DNA from: Macrosoma leucophasiata
Taxonomy: Eukaryota > Arthropoda > Insecta > Lepidoptera > Hedylidae
Direction: 5' to 3'
NCBI GenBank assembly: GCA_036365455.1
Contig: JAWQUS010000003.1
Span: 6,778,001-6,842,000, forward strand
Length of the DNA stretch: 64,000 nt
Positions 53,741-64,000 of the stretch are shown one piece after another (position 1 is the stretch's first letter; each line of letters begins with the position of its first letter). The notes beneath the pieces are model-generated. The model was not told the origin of the DNA. It searched no databases and saw only the letters and a program-made list of their open reading frames with translations. A program made the position numbers and the translations under genes.

Positions 53741-54014
53741 CGTTCATAAACTATTTAAAATGTATGAATAAACTATTGAGTGTATTGTATTTTTTTTTTT
53801 AATATTATTGCATCGCTATTTCGCATATTGCCAGTGTCAAGTAAAACGATATCTCATATTCGTAAAAAGCAGCATAAAAGCACAGTATAAGTACATACCT
53901 ACAGTAGTTTATCGCCTTTGAAGTTTTGCAATATGCCGCCTTCACGCAAATTCATTAAGGTTGTCACGTTTTTGGTTTTTATTTATGTTGTTTGTAACGC
54001 GACAGAAAAATCCT

Positions 54015-54235
54015 AAAAACATGACGCCTGTAATCCCCTAAGGGGTAGGGAGAGGTAAATCGGATTCATGCATACATCCTCGATTCGCCGGTCACGTTTT
54101 GGCCCATGTAACACGCGGCGAGCCTGTTGACATCTGATTCTGATCTGATCTGTTGACTCCGGGAACTTTACCAAACTTTGAGGTACTGGGAAGCCTCCAG
54201 AAAATAGAAAAATCTGTCAAACTATAAATATCTCA
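54015..54235 (-). repeat. SINE B copy, head truncated
   Basis: GACGCCTGTAATCCCCTAAG to GAGGTACTGGGAAGCCTCCA. The tRNA-like part is missing and a TCTGATTCTGATCTGATCTG run is inserted. Confidence 0.7.
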
Positions 54236-54394
54236 ACCTATCAACAATTTACCTGTCTACCATCAATCTACCAGTATTCCAGTTGGGCGGTCTATCAGTA
54301 CGCCAGAATTCTAACAATTATAATGTACCGATCCTTATATTCATCCATACCTCCGTCCAATATAATCCGAATATGAAATACATAGAACAAAAAA

Positions 54395-54770
54395 AAATAT
54401 GGTGGCGTTGGTGGCGTTAGTTGCGTTAGTGGCGTTAGTGGCTTTGGTGTCATTGGTGTCGTTGGTGGCGTAGGTATTGTTGGTGACTCTGGTGGCGGTG
54501 GCGTTGGTGGTGGTGGTGGTGATGGTTTTTAGTCGCGATGGAGGCATTAGTGGCGTTCGTGACATTGGTGGGGTTGTTGGTAGTTTTGGAGGAATTGGTT
54601 GTGGTGGTTGTGGTGGTGGTTTTAGTGGCATTGGTGGCATAGGTGTTTGGCGTTGATGGCGTTGGTGACGTTTGTGATGGTGGCGGTGGTGGAGGTGGTA
54701 GCGGTGACAGTGGTGGTGGTGACAATGGTGGTGATGATAGTGGTAGAGTTGATGACATAAGTGGTTAAAA
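54395..54770. repeat. GGT/GTT-rich simple repeat
   Basis: About 370 bp of GGTGGCGTTGGTGGCGTTAG-type units on the plus strand. The minus frames read as low-complexity T/N/A or H/P proteins, which are artefacts. Confidence 0.85.
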
Positions 54771-55084
54771 ATGCACAATGTAAATATTCAATTTTTAACA
54801 TCCGCCATTATGGACCTAAGCACAGATATTATATGTCATTTTTTCTGCCACAGATCTACGGTAGACTCGATCGAAACCTATTTACAATTAAAGATCGTAA
54901 AAATATAATTATTCTGAGTCGAGAACATGGATCCGCAAAATTCGTATCTTTTGATAATTCGTGAAATCAAAACAATAATTTTAATGTAATAATAATTCAT
55001 TTTATAAATTCAAATGTCAATTGCCCGCCATTATGACGTACACTTTTTATTTTGATGTATTACCGAAACAGGACAGGCCTGGCA

Positions 55085-55190
55085 ATTTTCAAAAATCAAT
55101 TGCAGTTTGTTACTTTCGCTAAAACTGTAGTGTATTTTTAATCTTTACTTTAAAGCGATACGAAGTTCGCCGGACCAGCTAGTTAAAAAT
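55085..55190 (+). repeat. CAGCTAGT-ended repeat
   Basis: TCAATTGCAGTTTGTTACTT to ACGAAGTTCGCCGGACCAGC and TAGT. Confidence 0.5.
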
Positions 55191-55687
55191 AAAAACGTCT
55201 AGGGGGCTGTTCACGTAATTATTACGTAAAGTATTACGTAAGCATTATAGAAGGGTGGAGGGGTCTTTGAATTGCTTACATTTGATGACATGGGGGCGGG
55301 GGTGGTCTAGATGGTGATTACGACATCAGATGTTATTTAGTTTTTTACACATAATATGGCAACCCATATACATACATAGTCTATGTTTGAAAAGATTTTT
55401 TTTATGAATAAATTATGCTTAAATGAATATCTCTATGGAATACTCTATTCTATTTCTTTATTTCTAGAATTATAACCGATGCTCATGAATGAATAAAATC
55501 GCAGAATACTGAAAATAAACGGAGAAAAACCTATGTTATAGGTAAGTATACATTTTTCTCCGTTTATTGTGTTGTTTATTTATGTTTACGTGCAGCATGG
55601 GAAGGGGGGGTAAGAGCTGTGCTGTACTTTTGCTAACAATAGAGGTGGTGTAAGTAATTGTAATAAATCTGCTTACGTAATACTTTA

Positions 55688-55765
55688 ATATCTGACGCTC
55701 CACACTCTCTGCCTACCCCGTTAGGGACCTGGCGTGAAAATACATACATTACATACATACGTAAT
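55688..55765 (-). repeat. Repeat I with (TACA)n tail
   Basis: GACGCTCCACACTCTCTGCC and GTTAGGGACCTGGCGTGAAA, then ATACATACATTACATACATA. Confidence 0.55.
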
Positions 55766-55769
55766 ACTT

Positions 55770-56440
55770 GAACCCCTAAGACGTAAAATCAAATTATTAT
55801 TTACTTAAAACAACAAGATCTTTCGTTCACGTTACATAAATATAAATACGATCCTTTCCCGACGATAAATATTAATATTCAAATTAGTTTCGCTGTGATT
55901 TAATCTCGATCAACTTCCGATTCCTTTCGAATGCATTAATATTGTAATAAAAGTTTCATGGTTATTGGTTTTGGAGAAATCTAATTGGGATAAAATTTAA
56001 ATGTTATCACGCTCATCTCATGTTTTCTCAAAAAACAAGAAACGGAATATAGTAAGTATCTAAACATATATTACGCCGAGGACATAGCTATTTAATTTTT
56101 TTTTCTTGTAATCGACGGACGAGATAAACGTTAAACATACCAAAATCACCAAAGACACAAAGTGCAGGACCTTATTTAAGCAGTTTATTTTCCAGAAAAA
56201 ACAATGAAGGTATAATCTGATTAGTTTATTTTACTCAGCACTCACCACGAGATGGCGTTCGCATACCAAATGTATAACAATAATTCAGATTTCGTATAAC
56301 TAATTTTAGTCAGGATGTTTTTTGTTGGGACAGAATTTTTGTGGTTATCGAACCGACCGACACGACCCTTTTGATATCATCAATAACAAAAAAGCAAAAG
56401 CGAAAGCTCATTAGTAACAAACTTACTTCAGCCTATTGTT
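55770..56440. other. No recognised feature
   Basis: AT-rich, no open frame of note and no repeat family recognised. Confidence 0.4.
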
Positions 56441-56449
56441 ACACAATAT

Positions 56450-56610
56450 CCTAGCTTATGAATAAGGATGTTCTCTTTGACACAACTGGCAACCCTCTCA
56501 CACCCCTCTCTCTCACACACACTTTGCTGTCTCTAGAGTATTCTAGATTTTATAACCAACGACACTTGAGACTACTAGAGAACACCTATTTATGAATTCT
56601 TAAATGAAAA
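56450..56610. mobile_element. Probable short MITE
   Basis: TTATGAATAAGGATGTTCTC and GAGAACACCTATTTATGAAT form imperfect inverted ends about 150 bp apart. Confidence 0.5.
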
Positions 56611-56705
56611 CATGTGAGAAGGAAGTACTATTCTTCTTTATGTTTGTAAATACAACACATAAACATTGAAAAAATGTAAAATAATCAAACAGCTAAGGTA
56701 AAGCC

Positions 56706-57251
56706 TAGGGTTACCACCTCTTAGCTGTCTAAATCCGGGAGAAAAAAAACATTGAATATAATCACTTTTTATTTTATTTTGAATTAATAACAACAAAGAA
56801 ATAATTGTATTTAATCAAAATACGACACAAGTGCATGGATTGCTGTTGGATACAGACTAATAAGCGAACGAATGAAACTTTTAACAAACAAATGAGGAAC
56901 GAAAATGAGTGAGACAAAGACGACGCAATCTCTCACGCACGTGGCTCAGAAAGAGACAATAAAATAAAGTAGTTCCACGCAAGGAAATCAGTTAATACGA
57001 AACTAGCTAGCTACCCACTGGCGAGTAGCGGCGTCAGTGGCGTGATAGTGGCGAGAAGAATGCTGCAAGAATGCTGCCGAGAATTTACGCCGCTCTTAGC
57101 CATTTCGACATCGCGTGTCATTACTTTTCAACAACTTGTTATTCCGGGAGAATTTAGTATATTTTAAATTCCTTCCGGGAGACGGGAGATTTTAAGTTTC
57201 AGAGCTAAAATCCGGGAGACTCCCGGAACGCCGGGAGAGGTGGCAACCCTA
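56706..57251. mobile_element. 546-bp hAT-type nonautonomous element
   Basis: Ends TAGGGTTACCACCTCT and AGAGGTGGCAACCCTA, with a perfect GTAAAGCC duplication at 56698-56705 and 57252-57259. Sub-terminal CCGGGAG motifs occur several times. No coding. Confidence 0.85.
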
Positions 57252-57261
57252 GTAAAGCCTC

Positions 57262-58280
57262 GTGAGAAAGACCCAGGTAAAATCACTGCCTCGACCAAGT
57301 GAGGTTTAGTTGAGGTAGGTCAGGATGTCCACAGATTTTTTGTAAACCATGTTGATACGCTAATTGTATTTATAATATTTACAAATATGAAGGTAGGTAA
57401 GTATATTTAATTATATTTACATAAATAAACCAAAGTAACCAAACCATGTAAATCATATCAGATGTAAACCAACGAGACGAAGAGACTAAGTAACAAGATA
57501 CCTACAACAGTAAGCAATAGGAGCATAAAAAGGCAATTAATTCTAAATAATACACCCACATTAGGTACCTACTTTCCGCAAACAGTCGGTAAAAGCTCAA
57601 AATCCATACCAGAAAGGATAATTAATATATTTTTTTATTGGTAGGAAAAAAACTTAAGGTACCTATTGTTGCGGAAATCAGACAAAAATAAAACAGTGGA
57701 TTACATATATTATTATATATGTAATAAACATATTATTATAATATTCCTTCTTTATACAATACGCAATAAGTACAACGTTAATCAAAAAAGTTACAAAATA
57801 CTTGAAATTTAGTTGGTTTGTAATTATTTTATTATCTAAATTAAATTTATACTTATTTTATACACAACAAATACTAGAAACCTTAAATATCTTTCACATC
57901 ACAAAAATTGTCAACTTTTAAGTAGGACTGTGTGTACGTTCTATAAAAGCGATACAAGAAAATTTAGTGATAAATCAAAAACAAAGGTGGGTCTGGCTGG
58001 TATTTGTGACACATGTCCTGTCCTGATTATAAAATGCTTTCAAGTATTAGACCAGTGGGGGCTCATTTGAAAAAAATGTTCCATATATACCGGTTTTAGT
58101 TACATTTTTTCTAATGAGCTGAAGTATGGATTGTCAAAAATCTAAGATTATTTTGAATAGGATACTTTTTTATGCAAAGTCATTCTTTCATTCATCGTCC
58201 GTGATTCAGATTAATCGTTAGTAAATATAGCATCCTCTACAAATGACTTATTGAGAGTATTTATTATCCAATTTACGTTG
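57262..58280. other. No recognised feature
   Basis: Very AT-rich. No open frame and no repeat family recognised. Confidence 0.4.
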
Positions 58281-58284
58281 CTGT

Positions 58285-58450
58285 ATAATATAATATAATC
58301 TTTATTTGCAACAAAAAATGACATGTTTACTTAATATAAATTAATCTAAAACATAGTCACTTATTTTATACTTTTAAGTGATCGTTGGCATCTGCAAAAG
58401 TTAAAACTGTGCTAACAGATACCAGCGCTTCCCTTATTATACATATATCA
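58285..58450 (-). repeat. LINE 3' end, minus orientation
   Basis: (ATAAT)-like tail complement TATAATATAATATAATC, then TTTATTTGCAACAAAAAATG. Not classified further. Confidence 0.45.
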
Positions 58451-58561
58451 CTAAAGGTGACGTTAATACATAGGTTTCTCGTTAATTAAATAACCATTAA
58501 TCAAACAGAAACAATAAAAAAAAATGGTAATTCAAAACTTAAAAGACACTGTATACACAAG

Positions 58562-58640
58562 GTCAACGCATGCATATTGTTTTATACCTCTGTCACTCTG
58601 TCACCCCTTCGAGGATAATAGGCGTGAAGTTACGTTTATT
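58562..58640 (+). repeat. SINE B 3' fragment
   Basis: CAACGCATGCATATTG, CACCCCTTCGAGGATAATAG and GCGTGAAGTTACG. Confidence 0.55.
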
Positions 58641-58704
58641 TTTATAACGGTAATGATTACGTTTAATCACTAATTATTCGAGTGTCGTATCTAGTCTTTT
58701 TTAT

Positions 58705-58850
58705 GTTATTAAGTTGACAGACAAGTAGACGGAAAGTGGTCACCGTCGCCTACGAACATTTGCAACACCAGGGGAGTTGACAACGCGCTGCAAGGACTCT
58801 TTTGGTGCCATTTTTGAAGAATTCGTTCCACAATTTAGTCTATTTACAAG
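58705..58850 (+). repeat. Repeat H, partial
   Basis: GGAAAGTGGTCACCGTCGCC and CCAGGGGAGTTGACAACGCG, ending TTCGTTCCACAATTTA. Confidence 0.65.
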
Positions 58851-58859
58851 TGTGAGTAA

Positions 58860-59940
58860 ATAAGTCTATTTTAAGCTTTCATGCGTTATTTTGATAAATT
58901 TATGAAGGTGAGACGATGTGTAGATCCTTAATAAGACGTTTTTTATTGTAATTCTCCTATTCAAGATCCCACTAATAGAAATGATTCCATAGCATTTAAA
59001 CGTAAATGTTTAAACTAACTTTAAACTATTTTCCGACTTAGGTTTAGGTATAATATTATTAAATAGTTGATAATCAAAAAAACTCCACCAAAACTTATAT
59101 ACATAATAAGTACGTTTAGAATACGGACATCCAGGTGTTTCCATTTCCTACATTTTATTTCATTGTTTGAACAATGAAATGGAATTGATTAGGCACAGGT
59201 CAGACTGGTCAAGAATGGATTTAATCGTAGGTTAAATGCTACTTCCGTACACGAACCTGAAATAAAAACGAAATACCTATACCTACTGTGTCGAGTCACG
59301 AGTCAGTGTTGATCATTTCACTCACACTTAATACTCCGACTTTAAGATTAAAACTTTAACCCCCTTAAAATATTGAACACTAAGTTTTGCACGCGACTTC
59401 GTCCGCGTTTACTTTGAATCATTACAAATTGTAGCCTATAATAGGTATATTATTCCAATATACCTATAACCTACATTACTGTACAGGAGTTTTTTCGTAA
59501 AACAGTATCAAACATCCATAGTCACAAAGTTTCGCATTTGTTATTATGTATTAGTAGAAATAACAAAATGACAAGTACCTTACATTTAGAAATCAATTCA
59601 GTTACAATACAGGCGTCACTTCACGCTTATACTCAGACCAAATAATTTAACTGAGGCTTATAAAAATATTGGTATTAAGAATTCGGGTCTGCGTGTTTGT
59701 GTATGTTTGTTTGGTTGAACTATATAATCCATGGGCTATCCAACACATTTTTTTTTAATTCGCATCAGTAATGTCTACGATAATGGAACGCGTTCAACCA
59801 AACAAAAAAACTCTTCAGATTTATAATAGTAATAGGAGTCTAAAGAAAACGAACATGTTATTGAGGTACCTAATAGTATACATGCCTGTCGAAGGTCAGA
59901 ACTTATATACAAATTGTATATCAATGTAAAAACCACATAT
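58860..59940. other. No gene; two small inverted repeats
   Basis: ATTTCATTGTT/AACAATGAAAT at about 59157-59180 and TTTGTTTGGTTGAAC against its complement at about 59706 and 59790. Confidence 0.4.
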
Positions 59941-59942
59941 TT

Positions 59943-60210
59943 CTACTGGTGGTAGAGCTCCCCTGACGGAGCTCGCGGGCGTAGGCACCACCGCATTACC
60001 TAATATAGGTACTTGCCGCTAAATGGTAGTGTTCAGCACTATCGTGTTCCGGTCTGTAATTACCGGCACAGAGGCATAACACCTAATGCCTTTGGAGTGG
60101 CAGCGCATCTGCATTTTGACCTCTGGTCATTGTGTAAGTGTCTATAAGCTGCAGACATCACTTAACATCAATGTGAACTGCACGCTTGTTTGCCACTTTT
60201 ATTACATAAC
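59943..60210 (+). repeat. Repeat A, full length with small deletion
   Basis: ACTGGTGGTAGAGCTCCCCT to CACGCTTGTTTGCCACTTTT. The GGTCAGGTGGTAATGTACGG box is shortened. Confidence 0.86.
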
Positions 60211-60219
60211 AAAAATATA

Positions 60220-61000
60220 TATATATTATTCAAACGTGCGATATTTTAATTTTTAATCACATATATATTCTTCTTATATTCATACTTAAAATCTACCAAT
60301 GGTAAGTTGTGATGAATAAAGACAATTTTTCAGTATTAGTTGACAGTAAATGATTGCTCTTTTCTTCATAAATAATACCCGCTTCTGAAAAAAAGTCTCT
60401 CAGCAGAGACTACTGCTAACCTTGATCTTCTCAGATCATATTGGCCTTTGGAACTCATGCCGGTGAATGACAAAGAATGACTCTTTTTCTTTTTACTCTT
60501 TGTTATCAGTTCGTAAAGGGGAAATGAGACATTCTACTGATATACTTTTTACATTAGTTTATTATTTTTAGTTTTATCTTAGTGATATTCTTGACTATAC
60601 ATATATTTTTATCTTGTTTGACATATATATTAATTGTTATTCATTTTTATTTTGTTTGTTTTTGACGTGTCATAAAAGGTGCCTGTCACCAAATGAATAA
60701 ATGAGTTTCTGATTCTGATACCTTGGCAAAATTCGTCAGGACTGGGCAAGGTTTTGCGATTGCTGGCCACCATTTGTATGGTTCTGCAGTCCGATTTAGG
60801 CAAGCAGTTAAAAAAAAAAACATATATATCTGCCACAGAACTTTTTTCTGCATCTGCATCTTCATCGTTGTGCTTATTAATTTATGAACACGTTTGCGGC
60901 GGATTATTCGGCTGCCGAATATTCGGGCATTCGGCCAAGGGGAAAGCCGAATATTCGTAATTCAGTTATTCGGCCAAACCATTATTCGTGGCAACTCTAG
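60220..61000. other. No recognised gene
   Basis: Ends with GAATATTCGGGCATTCGGCC-type short repeats (60905-60990) that resemble the edge of an unclassified element. Confidence 0.4.
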
Positions 61001-61004
61001 TTAT

Positions 61005-61075
61005 AAGTAATATGGGCATCCTTAGGAGAGGCTGTCCAGCAGTGGAAATCTTACGCCTCTAATGATGATGAAGAC
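61005..61075 (+). mobile_element. LINE 3' tail remnant
   Basis: GAGGCTGTCCAGCAGTGGAA followed by AATGATGATGA: the end of an RTE-type LINE only. Confidence 0.6.
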
Positions 61076-61834
61076 ATTATTACGTACAAGAATATAGTTA
61101 TCCTTCTGCACTTTGATTTTGACGTAAGCAATGATGCTATAGCCAACACTCATTTATATAACGACTAACGTGATACATAGTTACTCCATCCATTACATAT
61201 TAACATTTACATATAGAAATATGTTCATATGTTTGAATTCCAATTAATTCTATGCTTTACTAAGCCTACCTACTTCTAATATTATTTAATTCAAAGACAA
61301 ACTAATTTGGGTTCATACGTGTATAAAATTGCGTGTATGAATGTTAAAGACGGCAGCGGGATTAGTGACGCAATAGCTAATTTTTAATTTATCTCTATTT
61401 TCACCACTAAGGATTTGTAATTATGATGTGATATATTAATTCTATAAAACAGATTGTAGTATATATTGTGTATTGAAGAAGTATTCTTCAAATGCGTCAG
61501 ACTACGTTATGTGAACTACATCAGATCTATATACCTACTTATATGAAAGAGACAAAGATTCAACTAACACTTACTGATCGTAAGAGAATAATAAACATCT
61601 TAAAAGTACCTATACAAAAACCAAAAGGTTCTGTGACCTCGACACCTGAGGCGTAAAATCTTACCACCTAAGAGCTCCTTCCTACGCATAACTGCGAATT
61701 CGCGTCCGCAAATATCTGCGAGCTCGCATGAATGCATCGCATCGCAGTTTTGTGTGGCTGCCCTAAATCTTGCCAACCGACGGGTGCTAGAAATGGATAC
61801 TTTATTATTATTAATTAATTAATATTATAAAGCT

Positions 61835-62025
61835 GAAGAGTTTGTTTGTTTGTTTGTTTGAACGCGCTAATCTCAGGAACTACTGGTCCGATTTGAAGTT
61901 TTTTCAGTGTTAGATAGCTCATTTATCGAGGAGGGCTAATTAGGCTATATAATATCACGCTAAGTCGAATAGGAGAGGGTAGGTAACATTGCACCCGCGC
62001 AAAGCCGGGGCGGGCCGCTAGTACT
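61835..62025 (-). repeat. CTAGCGGCCCGCCCCGGC repeat (minus)
   Basis: GTTTGTTTGTTTGTTTGAAC to AAAGCCGGGGCGGGCCGCTA. A very common lepidopteran repeat end, often assigned to Helitrons. Confidence 0.65.
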
Positions 62026-62165
62026 AAATAAAGCTGTAAACATTCAACGTACATGGTAATTTTGCGCGGCTTGGTTATTAGGTTGACGGAATGGTACGAC
62101 CAAATCTAGTGAAACTGCGTATGAATATTGTGTGATTGACCCTCTTCAAACTAAATATTAAACTA

Positions 62166-63478
62166 TTAGGTTGGGGAAAAAGTTTCTTCGCATTTTTTAA
62201 GATAATTCAAAACATTTTTTAATATAGTTTATTTAAATTTAACTTAAGTATGTATGTACCATTTTGTTCGACAACCTTTTGCCATCTTATAAGTAGGGAC
62301 ATGATCCCATTGCTATAAAAATTTTGGGACTTCTCATCAAAGTACACGAGTGGTACTTTGATGAGAAGTCCCAAAGTAAGTAGACAAGTGGATTTGGCAG
62401 TCCTCTCGTGATGTTAACCTAACATTGCATAAAGAATTCTGAAGAGACCGAAACAGGTGGAAATCTGAAGGTGCAAGGTCAGGACTATATGGCGGATGCA
62501 TTAACACCTCCCAGCCAAACTCTCTTAATTTTTGCTGAGTGGCTATAGATGTGTGAGGTCTAGCGTTATCATGATGAAACACCACACCCCTTCTGTTGAT
62601 CAATTCCGACCGCTTTCTCTCAACTTCTTGCTTTAATCTCATCAGTTGTTCGCAGTAAAGTTCAGAATCGATAGTCCTGCCTGGTGATAACAGCTCATAA
62701 TGAATAATGCCCTTCCAATCCCACCACACACACAACATCACCTTATTGCGAGTTAACCCGGGTTTCGCCACAGTCTGTGAAGCCTGACCGGCCTATGACC
62801 ACGACCTTTTTCGCACGTTCTTGTCGTACGTGATACACTTTTCATCACCAGTTATCAGCTTCTTCAAAAATGATTCGGTTTCATTACGTCGTAATAAAGA
62901 ATCACAAATGAGTACACGGTTCATTAGGTTTCTTTCAGTGAGCTCGTGAGGTACCCAAATATCGAGCTTTATTTTGTACCGAGCTTTTTTCAAATGTGCC
63001 AAAACTGTTTTGTGATCAATTCTCAGTTCTTCAGCTACGTCGTAACTACTGATATGTCGATCTTGCTCCACTTTTTCAAAAATGGCATCCATTTTATCCG
63101 TAATAGGGCGACCAGAGGGAGGTGCATCTTTGACATTAAAATTGCCGGATTGAAAACGCTTAAACCAAATTTGTGCTACTCTCACAGACACTGCACTATA
63201 AACATCGCAAAATTTTTTCGCGGCTTGCGTTGCATTTTTACCTTTTTTGTAGTAAAATTTAAAAATGTATCGAATTTCTTCATTAGATTCACTCATCTTG
63301 ACAGTACGAAAAAACAACTGAAAATCACACATTTGCCTAATTTGAATTTGGAATTATGTTCTTTAAAATTTTAACTTTCAATGATACCAAAACCAGCCAG
63401 ATACAAATACTACAGCCAAAGAGATTTTATTACAAGTTCATACATACTATAATGCGAAAAGACTTTTCCCCAACCTAT
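62166..63478 (-). mobile_element. Mariner element 3 (Hsmar1/cecropia-like ends)
   Basis: Left end TTAGGTTGGGGAAAAAGT, right end ACTTTTCCCCAACCTAT, flanked by TA at 62164-62165 and 63479-63480. 1313 bp. The TTAGGTTGG start is the style of the cecropia/mori mariner subfamilies. The 3' part contains a perfect 23-bp snap-back inverted repeat at 62323-62375. Confidence 0.9.
62337..63332 (-). pseudogene. Mariner transposase, frameshifted (element 3)
   Basis: Two minus-strand blocks. 63332-62793 holds the DNA-binding half (NEEIRYIFKFYYKKGKNATQ, APPSGRP) and ITGDEKCITYD, where the usual Trp after DEK is Cys. 62771-62337 holds VFHHDNARPHTS and YSPDLAPSDFHLF. A stop and a one-base shift lie between them near 62790. 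The C-terminus is disrupted by the snap-back repeat. Confidence 0.92.
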
Positions 63479-63619
63479 TACTTACAAAAATATGATATTA
63501 ACATGCACTTCTAAGAACTTTTTGATTCACCTCGTAGGTATATAACTCACGCTACGGTGAATACAAAGGGGTAAGTAACCAATAAAAGCGGTGATCTATT
63601 CAAATTCTATTAGTTTCGT

Positions 63620-64000
63620 CGATTTTAAACGCTACAGTGGTCCCGTGTAAGCTGTGGATCCTGTATTGGAACCCAGGCGGGATCAGGGGTCACGTACGGG
63701 ATCTTCGGGAACTCGTCCAGTCGCAGGATATACATGTTATCCTACTGGGCGAGACGAAATTACGCCCCGAACAGGAGCTTCGGGTGAACAACTACTTCGT
63801 GTACCGCCATGACGAGGTGTCACCGCGAGGCCCCGCATACAGGGGGACAGCGGCGCTCGTCAGGCGGGACCTAGTGCACGAGGAGCTGGACACACTGCCC
63901 TTTGTGTCGACTCGCACTAAGGGAGTGCGACTCTATGCAGAGAGCACCGAGCTACGCATCTTCGCGGCGTACCGCCAGGTGAGCCCTTCCATGCCGGGGA
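63620..64000 (+). mobile_element. Jockey-like LINE endonuclease, cut by window end
   Basis: An open frame without an ATG runs from about 63620 to the window edge: LWILYWNPGGIRGHVRDLRE, DIHVILLGETKLRPEQEL, NNYFVYRHDEVSPRGPAYRG and TAALVRRDLVHEEL. N (YWNPGG) and E (LGETKL) fit the APE endonuclease of Jockey-clade LINEs. The rest lies to the right. Confidence 0.85.

Noticed and set aside
54341..54778. His/Pro/Thr-rich minus-strand protein frames
   Set aside because: Produced by the GGT/GTT simple repeat; unrelated low-complexity sequence in each frame.
1..64000. CRISPR array, phage, plasmid or bacterial operon
   Set aside because: No evenly spaced direct repeats and no bacterial gene style; the window is clearly eukaryotic.

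Overview
The window looks like a stretch of a lepidopteran (moth or butterfly) nuclear genome. The background is AT-rich, genes are split by introns with GT-AG ends, and most of the sequence is mobile-element debris of kinds common in Lepidoptera: mariner elements with TA duplications, RTE-type LINEs with (ATG)n tails, tRNA-headed SINEs, 8-bp-duplication MITEs and Helitron-like fragments. No bacterial operons, rRNA genes or CRISPR arrays were seen. The order assignment rests on recognised repeat types and protein style, not on a search.

Four host genes can be reconstructed by following splice phases. Three are small secreted proteins with Kazal-type (serine protease inhibitor) cysteine patterns. 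Gene A (minus, 7247 to 3865, 3' end not found) joins a signal peptide, an R-Q-R-R site, a long GGQFPGQ heptad array and a Kazal domain. Gene B (plus, 18530 to 24380, 3' end not found) has a signal-peptide exon and a GC-rich Kazal exon directly abutted by a LINE tail, with two decayed copies of that exon just downstream. Gene C (minus, 36416 to 30197) is complete: three coding exons, 97 residues, six Kazal cysteines. Together they suggest a dispersed cluster of Kazal inhibitors in the left 36 kb.

The fourth gene is the 3' part of a KDM3-family (JHDM2/JMJD1) histone H3K9 demethylase on the minus strand, 48416 to 39168, in eight coding exons that stay in frame for 1512 residues to the stop. It has an R/E-rich coiled coil, a long disordered P/S/K-rich exon, the C6 zinc finger, a linker with an LXXLL motif and a C-terminal JmjC domain with its metal ligands. 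The N-terminal exons were not found. The intron before the last two exons has taken up a nearly intact mariner and other repeats.

The rest is repeats. There are three mariner lineages (24811-26129, 41654-42944, 62166-63478), several LINE fragments including an internally deleted RTE nested in another repeat, at least four SINE families, a MITE family with exact 8-bp duplications, and about 14 copies of a roughly 270-bp repeat (here 'repeat A'). An unusual theme is a set of perfect inverted repeats with very short loops, which look like template-switch events. The right end runs into the endonuclease domain of a Jockey-like LINE. From 48.4 to 62 kb no convincing host exon was found.
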